DNA from: Deltaproteobacteria bacterium
GTDB lineage: Bacteria; Desulfobacterota; DSM-4660; Desulfatiglandales; HGW-15
DNA length: 6,078 nt
Direction of reading: 5' to 3'
Assembly: GCA_030671095.1 (NCBI GenBank)
Contig: DAOVAK010000188.1
Location: forward strand, 1-6,078
Made by a program: the position numbers and the translations under genes. The notes beneath the pieces were generated by a model. The model ran no database searches, was not told the DNA's origin, and saw only the letters and a list, made by a program, of their open reading frames with translations. Of the stretch, positions 1 through 5,237 are shown in pieces (positions within the stretch are counted from its first letter, which is position 1; the number at the start of each line of letters is the position of its first letter).

Positions 1-1
1 C

Positions 2-310
2 CGGAGGCAAGGTGATATCTATTTTGCTCCTTGCCGGTGGTCTGATCTTTGAGACTTTGAGAAAGATTTCCTAAGTAATAACGGGACATTCTGCGATTAG
101 TTAATGGGCGTACCCGCCTGCCTCGCCTGAGCCCGCCCGGCATTCGTGTGATGGAAAGCCTCGTCTCCTCCGCAGCAGCCTCCAAAGGAGGATGGAATGG
201 CGAATCGGCGAGAGCGATGGCGGGCAGGAAGGCTCAAAGATCAGACCACTGCGGAGTTTGGGTGGAATTTTTTCTGAGATATCACCTTTCGGAGACCGGC
301 ATTGCCTCCG
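2..310. repeat. Large imperfect inverted repeat, about 0.3 kb
   Basis: The left arm (2-53) and right arm (233-310) are reverse complements in three collinear blocks: 2-10 with 302-310 (9 bp), 11-20 with 277-286 (10 bp) and 37-53 with 233-249 (17 bp, perfect). The right arm is longer because extra bases separate its blocks, and about 180 bp lie between the arms. The blocks keep their order, so chance pairing is unlikely. The centre carries no transposase. It could be a degenerate MITE-like element or a dispersed palindromic repeat; no target-site duplication can be judged because the left arm touches the window edge. Confidence 0.6.
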
Positions 311-517
311 ACTAGATAACAGCAAATGCCAACACTTTTGAACGTTACCAATCCTTTAGTATTTTGAAAAACCCTCCCGCTTTTCGAAGATCCCGCTATC
401 GGGGGCGGCCTGGAAGCGTGGCCGGAGGCAGGGCCATATCTACATGGTTCCCGGGAAGTGACCCAAATTCTTCTGTTGAGTCCATGCCGACATTTTTGAA
501 GGATATCAAAAAATTGT

Positions 518-547
518 TTGACAGACATTTCTTTAATGGAATATTTT
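518..547 (+). promoter_or_regulatory. Candidate sigma70 promoter for the mutase operon
   Basis: A perfect -35 hexamer TTGACA (518-523) is followed 18 bases later by TATTTT (542-547, four of six matches to TATAAT) in an AT-rich stretch. Transcription would start near 553-555 and give a 5' leader of about 33 bases containing the GGAGG site at 575-579. Nothing in this short leader suggests a riboswitch. The call rests on motif match and position only. Confidence 0.5.
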
Positions 548-586
548 TTTGCAAACCAATAAGATCGAACGTCTGGAGGGTCGACT

Positions 587-2269
587 ATGGCTGGAAATAA
601 AGATCCCGATCGTGAGGCCAAAGCTTACGAAGGTTGGGCCAAAAAGGTGGAAGAAGGTCTCTCTAAGCGCCCAGAGCGAAAGAAGGAGTTTGTGAACACG
701 TCTGGCATTCCCATAAAAAGGGTCTATACACCCCTTGATCAGGGAGAAATGGACTATCTGTCCGACCTGAGCTTTCCAGGAGAATACCCATTCACCAGGG
801 GAGTTCAACCCACCATGTACAGGGGAAAGTACTGGACCATGCGGCAATACGCGGGCTTTGCCACTGCTGAGGAGACCAACAGGCGTTATAAATTTCTCCT
901 GGGGCATGGCCAAACGGGACTGTCTGTAGCCTTCGACCTCCCCACGCAAATAGGATACGATTCAGACCATGAGATGGCCATGGGAGAAGTGGGGAAGGTG
1001 GGTGTCGCCATTGATTCTCTCAGGGACATGGAGATCCTATTCAACGGCATCCCCCTCGATAAGGTGAGTACATCCATGACGATCAATGCCCCTGCGTCCA
1101 TTTTGCTCGCCATGTACATGGCAGTTGCAGAACAGGAGGGTGTTCCCCCTGATAAACTGAGGGGCACGATTCAGAACGACATCTTGAAGGAGTACTCTTC
1201 GCGGGGGACCTATATCTTTCCTCCCAAGCCCTCCATGCGGATCATTACCGATATCTTTTCCTTTTGTGCAGAAGAGGTCCCTCAATGGAATACAATTAGC
1301 ATTAGCGGTTATCATATCCGGGAAGCGGGTTCCACGGCCGTTCAAGAGGTGGCCTTCACCTTGGCCAACGGTATCGCCTATGTCCAAGCCGCCCTGGATG
1401 CAGGCCTGGATGTGGACACCTTCGGCCCAAGGCTCTCCTTCTTTTTTAACTCCCATCTGGATTTCCTGGAGGAGATAGCAAAATTCCGGGCTGCGAGGCG
1501 CGTCTGGGCCAAAATTATGAAAGAACGATTTGGGGCCAAGAATGCCAGGTCAATGATGATCCGGTTCCATACCCAGACCGCGGGATGTACCTTGACAGCA
1601 CAACAACCCCCTAACAATATAGTGAGGGTTGCATTTCAGGCCCTGGCAGCTGTGCTGGGTGGCACCCAATCCCTGCACGCAAATTCAATGGATGAGGCCC
1701 TCTGTCTGCCCTCAGAGGAGGCCGTTCAGATTGCCCTTCGGACCCAGCAGTTGATTGCTTATGAGTCAGGGGTGACTGATACCGTTGATCCGCTGGCAGG
1801 ATCCTATTATGTGGAAGAACTGACCCGAGAGATAGAGAAGAGGGTCGAGGCGTATATCAAGAAGATTGATGAAATGGGGGGAGCCCCTGCGGCCATCGAG
1901 AAAGGCTATATTCAGAGGGAGATACAGGACAGCGCCTACCAGTACCAACGCGAAATAGAGAAAGAGGAAAGGGTGGTTGTAGGGGTGAACCGTTTTCAGG
2001 CGGAAGAGGAAAAGCCCACCAACCTGTTAAGAGTGGATCCTGCAGTACAGATCTCCCAGATAGAGAAGCTAAAAAAGTTGAAATCGGAAAGAGATGACGA
2101 AGCGGTGAAAAAGAGCCTTGCCCGATTAAAACAGGTGGCTGAGGGTAGTGGAAATCTGATGCCTCCCATTTTTGATGCCGTGAAGGCCTATGCCACTCTG
2201 GGAGAGATCTGTGATGTACTGAGAGAAGTTTACGGCGAATACCAACAGGTGACAACGGTTGGGAAATGA
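587..2269 (+). CDS. mcmA1: Methylmalonyl-CoA mutase, large (catalytic) subunit
   Basis: This is the 560-residue TIM-barrel substrate-binding half of a split adenosylcobalamin-dependent mutase, which interconverts (R)-methylmalonyl-CoA and succinyl-CoA by a radical mechanism in the cytoplasm. Family motifs run in order: PFTRG (68-72), TMRQYAGF (84-91), [10 protein letters not shown] (111-120), [10 protein letters not shown] (193-202), [11 protein letters not shown] (238-248) and TQSLHANS (360-367). Compared with the Propionibacterium enzyme, Y88, Q196, R206 and H243 correspond to Tyr89, Gln197, Arg207 and His244. Tyr88 with Arg206, plus Ala115 in SVAFD, argues for a methylmalonyl/succinyl-type substrate and against the 2-hydroxyisobutyryl (Ile/Asp/Gln) or isobutyryl (Phe/Gln) types. 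The length is normal for split enzymes, and the B12 domain is encoded separately downstream. The ATG at 587 has GGAGG at 575-579, seven bases upstream. A related acyl-CoA substrate that keeps the free carboxylate cannot be excluded. Confidence 0.95.
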   Translation: MAGNKDPDREAKAYEGWAKKVEEGLSKRPERKKEFVNTSGIPIKRVYTPLDQGEMDYLSDLSFPGEYPFTRGVQPTMYRGKYWTMRQYAGFATAEETNRRYKFLLGHGQTGLSVAFDLPTQIGYDSDHEMAMGEVGKVGVAIDSLRDMEILFNGIPLDKVSTSMTINAPASILLAMYMAVAEQEGVPPDKLRGTIQNDILKEYSSRGTYIFPPKPSMRIITDIFSFCAEEVPQWNTISISGYHIREAGSTAVQEVAFTLANGIAYVQAALDAGLDVDTFGPRLSFFFNSHLDFLEEIAKFRAARRVWAKIMKERFGAKNARSMMIRFHTQTAGCTLTAQQPPNNIVRVAFQALAAVLGGTQSLHANSMDEALCLPSEEAVQIALRTQQLIAYESGVTDTVDPLAGSYYVEELTREIEKRVEAYIKKIDEMGGAPAAIEKGYIQREIQDSAYQYQREIEKEERVVVGVNRFQAEEEKPTNLLRVDPAVQISQIEKLKKLKSERDDEAVKKSLARLKQVAEGSGNLMPPIFDAVKAYATLGEICDVLREVYGEYQQVTTVGK

Positions 2270-2279
2270 GTTAGCAAAG

Positions 2280-2358
2280 AGCATGGAGCAGAGAGCAAAG
2301 GGCCAATTGTGGGATTCTTAGGGGCTTTCTTTTAGCTCCAGGCTCCTTGCTCCATGCT
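2280..2358. repeat. Palindrome between the two mutase genes, 7-nt tandem units
   Basis: Bases 2280-2290 and 2348-2358 are an 11-bp perfect inverted repeat, and the pairing continues imperfectly inward. The right arm, read on the - strand, is three heptamers starting GGAGC (2353-2347, 2346-2340, 2339-2333). The left arm has GGAGCAG, AGAGCAA, AGGGCCA (2285-2305). The element fills most of the 108-bp gap between the subunit genes. No U-run follows it on the + strand, so it is not a standard terminator. It may act as an RNA hairpin in the shared transcript or be a dispersed non-coding repeat. Confidence 0.65.
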
Positions 2359-2363
2359 GGAAT

Positions 2364-2369
2364 GGGGAG
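2364..2369 (+). promoter_or_regulatory. Ribosome-binding site fixing the small-subunit start
   Basis: GGGGAG lies eight bases before the ATG at 2378. The alternative in-frame ATG at 2354 sits inside the palindrome arm and has no Shine-Dalgarno sequence in the right place, so the start at 2378 is preferred. The encoded protein then begins [10 protein letters not shown], which runs directly into the first beta strand of the B12-binding fold. Confidence 0.75.
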
Positions 2370-2377
2370 AGCTCAAT

Positions 2378-2779
2378 ATGAACAAGTCGAAGAAGATAAG
2401 GGTTCTGGCTGCAAAGCCTGGCCTTGATGGTCACGACCGGGGGATCAAGGTCATAGCACGTGCACTGATGGATGCGGGAATGGAGGTGATCTATACGGGG
2501 CTCAGACAGACGCCCCAGCAGATCGTTGAAGCTTCGATTCAGGAGGATGTGGATGTCATTGCCATGAGTATACTCTCCGGGGCCCACGACTATCTGTTTC
2601 CAAGGGTTATGGAGCTCTTAGGTGAGAAAGGGGTTGAGGACATACTGGTCATTGGGGGCGGAATCATTCCTGAGGAAGATATTCCTGCTTTAAAGGAGAG
2701 TGGCATTTCAGAAATCTTCGGCCCCGCAACCTACACGGATGAAATTATCACTTACATAAAAAGGCATATCCGAAAGTAG
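2378..2779 (+). CDS. mcmA2: Methylmalonyl-CoA mutase, small B12-binding subunit
   Basis: This 133-residue protein is a stand-alone cobalamin-binding domain with a flavodoxin-like Rossmann fold. It carries the base-off/His-on signature: D17-x-H19-x-x-G22 within [10 protein letters not shown], where H19 is the expected lower axial cobalt ligand, then S64-x-L66 (MSILSGAH) and the glycine run G93-G95 (VIGGGIIP). It pairs with the large subunit just upstream to form the active adenosylcobalamin mutase. The length is usual for split enzymes (about 130-145 residues). The same strand, the 108-bp spacing and the lack of a terminator suggest co-transcription. The start at 2378 is chosen over 2354 because of its GGGGAG site and because the upstream ATG lies in a repeat. 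Neither a MeaB-type GTPase chaperone nor the epimerase is present here. Confidence 0.94.
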   Translation: MNKSKKIRVLAAKPGLDGHDRGIKVIARALMDAGMEVIYTGLRQTPQQIVEASIQEDVDVIAMSILSGAHDYLFPRVMELLGEKGVEDILVIGGGIIPEEDIPALKESGISEIFGPATYTDEIITYIKRHIRK

Positions 2780-2799
2780 TTATAGAAAGCCAGCGCATT

Positions 2800-2849
2800 T
2801 ATAAAATCACCGAACGAAGTGAGGATAAAATCGTTATCACGATTTTATA
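2800..2849. repeat. 50-bp dispersed repeat, copy 1
   Basis: This stretch matches 5132-5181 at 49 of 50 positions in the same orientation; the one difference is T2820 versus C5152. It consists of a unit reading ATAAAATCACCGAACGAAG and onward, followed by a perfect 9-bp stem (2825-2833 with 2840-2848) closing a 6-base loop. It lies between the convergent mutase and dch genes. The AT-rich hairpin could weakly terminate transcription from either side, but lacks the GC-rich stem of a classical terminator. Confidence 0.85.
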
Positions 2850-2880
2850 TAAAATTACCGAACCAAGTGAGGTTATTTTA
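2849..2880. repeat. Diverged third unit of the dispersed repeat, overlapping the dch stop
   Basis: This is a diverged direct copy of the first half of the 50-bp repeat: ATAAAATTACCGAACCAAG and onward, where copy 1 has ATAAAATCACCGAACGAAG. It directly abuts copy 1, making a partial tandem. Its end covers the TAA stop codon of dch (2878-2880, - strand), so the end of the coding region and the repeat share bases. Confidence 0.6.
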
Positions 2881-3645
2881 TTCGTTCTTCCAGGCCGGCT
2901 TTCTCTTTTCCAAAAATGCCTTTAGACCCTCATCAGCATCGTGGGTCTTCATGAGCTCATTCAGATAAATGTCTTCAATCACTTTGAGGGACGGTTCCAG
3001 ATCATCCCTCAATCCGGCCGTGACAGCTTTTTTGGTAATCCTGAGGACCTCAGCACTCAGCCTCAGATAGGGCTTCAAGAATCCATTCGTTTCAGATTCA
3101 AGGTCTCCTTTCTTTACAACCTTGTTCACCAGTCCCAACTGTTGTGCCTCTTCAGCCGAGATAATCCTTCCCGATAGGATCAAATCCATGGCCGCTTTGC
3201 GCCCCATGATGCGCGGCATGACCTGAGCGGCAATGGGCGGGAATACCCCCACCTGTATCTCAGGCTGGCCGAATTTGGCGCTCTCATCCGCCACCACCAG
3301 ATCGCAAAAGATGGCCAGTTCGCATCCGCCCCCCAGACAGTTGCCATAGACAGAGGCGATACTCAGTGTTCCGAGCTTGTCCATGAGGCGAAAGATGCGA
3401 TGGAAGACCTCAATCATTTTAGGCGCCAGGCCTCCCATATGTTCACCCACATCCACACCCGCAGAAAAGCACTTGCCTGTGGCCTTGAAGAGCACCACCT
3501 TCAGATCCTTATTGCCCTGCCAGGCCTCCAGTGCATTGTTAATTTCTTCCATCATAGCGATGTTCATAACATTTGCCGGGGGCCTGTTAAGGATAATGGT
3601 TCCGAGCCCGTCTGCAAATTCGGTTTCAATAAACTCATAAGCCAT
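2878..3645 (-). CDS. dch: Cyclohexa-1,5-diene-1-carbonyl-CoA hydratase (Dch/BamR type)
   Basis: This 255-residue cytoplasmic crotonase-family enzyme is predicted to add water to cyclohexa-1,5-diene-1-carboxyl-CoA, giving 6-hydroxycyclohex-1-ene-1-carboxyl-CoA, the first step after benzoyl-CoA reductase. The two oxyanion-hole segments are FSAGVDVGEH (60-69) and VYGNCLGGGCELA (99-111). E109 and E129 (FGQPEIQVG, 125-133) occupy the positions of the two catalytic glutamates of rat enoyl-CoA hydratase. The SAGVDVGEH stretch and the length (about 255-260) fit Dch. The ATG at 3645 has AGGGAG at 3655-3660 on the - strand, nine bases upstream. It is the last gene of the had-oah-dch series, 216 bp downstream of oah, and its stop codon overlaps a repeat. 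An ordinary enoyl-CoA hydratase is the alternative; the neighbours make Dch much more likely. Confidence 0.87.
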   Translation of the reverse strand: MAYEFIETEFADGLGTIILNRPPANVMNIAMMEEINNALEAWQGNKDLKVVLFKATGKCFSAGVDVGEHMGGLAPKMIEVFHRIFRLMDKLGTLSIASVYGNCLGGGCELAIFCDLVVADESAKFGQPEIQVGVFPPIAAQVMPRIMGRKAAMDLILSGRIISAEEAQQLGLVNKVVKKGDLESETNGFLKPYLRLSAEVLRITKKAVTAGLRDDLEPSLKVIEDIYLNELMKTHDADEGLKAFLEKRKPAWKNE

Positions 3646-3689
3646 GACATCGATCTCCCTTGAAGCGATTTAGGGTCTTCGTCCTTATT

Positions 3690-3786
3690 GGAGTACCGGA
3701 GTATTGGAGTGTTGGACAACAGGAACGGGACGTAGTCTTTCGTGCTCTAGTTCCACTACTCCAGTGCTCCAACACTCCATTACTCC
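3690..3786. repeat. Large palindrome built of 8-nt tandem GGAGT units
   Basis: The left arm is tandem octamers GGAGTACC, GGAGTATT, GGAGTGTT, GGACAACA (3690-3721). The right arm on the opposite strand reads GGAGTAAT, GGAGTGTT, GGAGCACT, GGAGTAGT, GGAACTAG (3786 down to 3747). Segments 3697-3716 and 3768-3787 are reverse complements at 19 of 20 positions, and an inner GGAAC/GTTCC pair (3722-3726 with 3750-3754) continues the stem. It lies in the oah-dch gap. In RNA it would fold into a long hairpin ahead of the dch ribosome-binding site. No coding sequence is visible inside. Confidence 0.75.
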
Positions 3787-3794
3787 GTGAGTCT

Positions 3795-3835
3795 TATGGC
3801 AGGCGGGCCTGACGCACGTGGCCCTGCCTGCCATA
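3795..3835. other. GC-rich hairpin just downstream of oah
   Basis: TATGGCAGGC (3795-3804) pairs perfectly with 3826-3835. After one bulged base (3825) the stem continues with GGGCC (3805-3809) against GGCCC (3820-3824), for 15 base pairs in all and a 10-base loop. It starts about 27 bases after the oah stop on the - strand. No run of U follows in that direction, so a classical intrinsic terminator is not supported. A 3'-end stabilising or attenuating hairpin between oah and dch, or another dispersed palindrome, fits better. Confidence 0.6.
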
Positions 3836-3861
3836 TCAGCGAATGGAGTTTGAAAGCAAAC

Positions 3862-5004
3862 CTACTTTTGGGGTTCGCTCATGACCTCAGCGAACATATC
3901 AATATCCCAGGTCGCGCATTTCGCAATGTTCTGACGGAATTTGATAAAGTCAATCACATCTTTGCCGGTCATCTTCTTTGTATTGAAGGCACCGAAGCCC
4001 AGGAATGCCTCACCGCTCATGTTAGCGGCCAGCCAGTGCCTGTTCGCATTCTTCATCACATCCCAGAAGAACTTCTTCTTCTGGCGGACACTGTCAATGG
4101 ATTTAATCAAGCATCCAGGAAACAGGTTGGCAAAGGTCCAGATAATCTTGTCCACTTCCTTGTCCAAAAGCTCAAAATCGGCATTGGCCTGATGTTCTTT
4201 GGCAAAGGCGCGGGCCTCTTTGCCCTGGCTTCCAGTCTTGAACTCACCGTAAACGATCTCCCCATCATCCACATATTTATCGGTGATGACCATGGGATTG
4301 CGGACCCATTTGCCGTCCACTTTCAGGACCGGAACCACTTTACTGATGAGGGTTTTGGCCTTCATTTTGTAAGCAGACCACATCTCGCAGGAGACACAGT
4401 TCCACATGGCGTCCTCCATGCCCAGGAACCATGGGAGGAAGTCCGAAGAACCCCCATCAGGAGCGGAACCATGCCTGGGGCCTGCCTGTCCGAAGATGGC
4501 CAAGTCTGAAGCAAGGGCAAGATCACAGGCCATGCCTATTTCCTGGCCACCTGCCACTCTCATGCCGTTTACCCTACAGACGGTGGGCTTTTTGCACATG
4601 AGGATGGAATCCACCATGCCGTTGAACAATTCCATGTACTGGCCGTATTCATCGCATCGGAGACTGTAAAATTCGCTATATTCCTTGGTGTTGCCTCCCG
4701 TGCAGAAGGAGTAAGGGCCTGTACCCGTAAAAACCACGGCCACAACGCTCCTGTCCAGTGATGAGTTTTGGAATCCGGCGATCACCCCTTTAACCATCTC
4801 AGTTGTATAGGAGTTGTACTGCTTCGGATTGTTCAAACGAATCCAGGCCACGTAAAGCCCTTCCACCACGTTCCCTTCTGGATCCTTCAGGGGACGCCTT
4901 TCATAAACCACGCATGGGGCGTCCGCATCCGTGCCCCAGTGAACATCCGTATGTAATAAATGATCTTTTATCTCGTCGTCTCTTGGCATCCATTCTAAAG
5001 CCAT
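3862..5004 (-). CDS. oah: 6-oxocyclohex-1-ene-1-carbonyl-CoA hydrolase (Oah/BamA)
   Basis: This 380-residue enzyme is the ring-cleaving hydrolase of anaerobic benzoyl-CoA degradation. It adds water to the double bond of 6-oxocyclohex-1-ene-1-carboxyl-CoA and then cleaves the C-C bond hydrolytically to 3-hydroxypimelyl-CoA. It is an extended crotonase-family protein in the cytoplasm. Recognisable stretches are the N-terminal VHWGTDADAP (21-30), LNNPKQYNSYTTEM (57-70), the oxyanion segments SFCTGGNTKEYS (99-110) and VNGMRVAGGQEIG (145-157), HGSAPDGGSSDFLPWFLG (178-195) and a C-terminal extension with NRHWLAANMSGEAFLGFGAF (321-340). The length matches the family (about 375-380). The ATG at 5004 has AAAGGAGG at 5015-5022 on the - strand, ten bases upstream. 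The gene sits between had and dch, as expected for this pathway. This family is widely used as the marker gene for anaerobic aromatic degraders. Confidence 0.97.
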   Translation of the reverse strand: MALEWMPRDDEIKDHLLHTDVHWGTDADAPCVVYERRPLKDPEGNVVEGLYVAWIRLNNPKQYNSYTTEMVKGVIAGFQNSSLDRSVVAVVFTGTGPYSFCTGGNTKEYSEFYSLRCDEYGQYMELFNGMVDSILMCKKPTVCRVNGMRVAGGQEIGMACDLALASDLAIFGQAGPRHGSAPDGGSSDFLPWFLGMEDAMWNCVSCEMWSAYKMKAKTLISKVVPVLKVDGKWVRNPMVITDKYVDDGEIVYGEFKTGSQGKEARAFAKEHQANADFELLDKEVDKIIWTFANLFPGCLIKSIDSVRQKKKFFWDVMKNANRHWLAANMSGEAFLGFGAFNTKKMTGKDVIDFIKFRQNIAKCATWDIDMFAEVMSEPQK

Positions 5005-5047
5005 AATCTTCTTGCCTCCTTTGTTTTAAATATTTTTTATCGTTTCA

Positions 5048-5070
5048 ATAAAATTGCTACTCGATTTTAT
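5048..5070. repeat. Diverged hairpin related to the dispersed repeat
   Basis: ATAAAAT (5048-5054) and ATTTTAT (5064-5070) form a 7-bp stem around a 9-base interior ending in CTCG. The layout resembles the ATAAAATCG/CGATTTTAT hairpin of the two 50-bp copies, suggesting a decayed third hairpin of the same family. It lies in the leader side of oah on the - strand. Confidence 0.4.
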
Positions 5071-5075
5071 ATGGT

Positions 5076-5105
5076 TTCGGCACTCTGGTTAGGGAGAGAA
5101 CCGAA
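5076..5105. other. Hairpin in the had-oah spacer
   Basis: TTCGG (5076-5080) pairs with CCGAA (5101-5105), and CTCT (5083-5086) with AGAG (5095-5098), separated by a symmetric 2x2 internal loop and closed by an 8-base loop. It adds to the cluster of palindromes between had and oah. No function is evident. Confidence 0.4.
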
Positions 5106-5127
5106 CATAAAAGAGCGACGAAGTCGC
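5106..5127 (-). terminator. Weak candidate terminator downstream of had
   Basis: Read on the - strand, GCGAC-TTC-GTCGC (5127-5115) is a perfect 5-bp GC-rich stem with a three-base loop, followed by the U-rich tract TCTTTTAT (5114-5107). It lies about 110 bases after the had stop and 111 bases before the oah start. If it works, oah would need its own promoter or depend on read-through. The stem is short, so this is tentative. Confidence 0.3.
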
Positions 5128-5131
5128 GTTA

Positions 5132-5181
5132 TATAAAATCACCGAACGAAGCGAGGATAAAATCGTTATCACGATTTTATA
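5132..5181. repeat. 50-bp dispersed repeat, copy 2
   Basis: This stretch is identical to 2800-2849 except at one position (C5152), in the same orientation, 2,332 bp away. It contains the same perfect 9-bp stem (5157-5165 with 5172-5180) around loop TTATCA. It sits in the had-oah spacer, so the two copies bracket oah and dch. The near identity of a non-coding stretch points to a recently spread or conserved dispersed element rather than chance. Confidence 0.85.
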
Positions 5182-5185
5182 AAGC

Positions 5186-5198
5186 GCAGCCGAGCTGC
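5186..5198. other. Small GC-rich hairpin after had
   Basis: GCAGC (5186-5190) and GCTGC (5194-5198) form a 5-bp stem with a three-base loop, 40 bases beyond the had stop on the - strand, followed there by GCTTTATAAAAT. It could be a weak terminator or part of the adjoining repeat. The support is a single short stem. Confidence 0.3.
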
Positions 5199-5237
5199 TT
5201 ACAAAATATTGAACAAGTTCAGGTAATGCATTGAATC

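Larger units (their letters stand above)
1..586. other. Gene-free upstream region of the mutase operon
   Basis: I find no believable gene in this stretch. The open frames that cross it on both strands give arginine-, proline- and serine-rich translations with no recognisable domain, and none has a good ribosome-binding site. The stretch contains the inverted repeat at 2-310, a small hairpin at 179-191 (CCTCC, loop AAA, GGAGG), a second at 392-403 (CCCG, loop CTAT, CGGG), and a promoter-like element at 518-547. A gene lying mostly to the left of the window could end before position 1, but no coding tail is visible here. Confidence 0.7.

Noticed and set aside
338..365. TTGAAC with TATTTT 16 bases later as a second promoter
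   Set aside because: The -35 box is weaker, the leader would exceed 200 bases, and the site at 518-547 explains the mutase operon better.
1..440. Direct repeat between 1-20 and 421-440 (CCGGAGGCA and ATATCT shared)
   Set aside because: The similarity is short and interrupted. It may mark a common repeat family but is not strong enough to annotate.
241..621. Long open frame on the - strand (126 codons) over the upstream region, and a + strand frame at 364-600
   Set aside because: The two overlap each other and the mutase start, have no domain, no ribosome-binding site and odd composition, and cross the promoter and repeat DNA.
587..2269. 2-hydroxyisobutyryl-CoA or isobutyryl-CoA mutase
   Set aside because: The discriminating positions are Tyr88, Ala115 and Arg206, the methylmalonyl-CoA mutase pattern, not Ile/Asp/Gln or Phe/Gln.
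2354..2779. ATG at 2354 as start of the small subunit (141 residues)
   Set aside because: It lies within the palindrome arm and lacks a Shine-Dalgarno site. The ATG at 2378 has GGGGAG at the right distance and gives a normal N-terminus.
2800..2880. CRISPR array
   Set aside because: There are only two or three adjacent related units, with no regular unique spacers and no cas genes.
3787..4509. A 240-codon + strand open frame opposite oah
   Set aside because: It is the antisense shadow of oah, which is a clear 380-residue family member. The frame begins within hairpin DNA, and its translation has no family resemblance.
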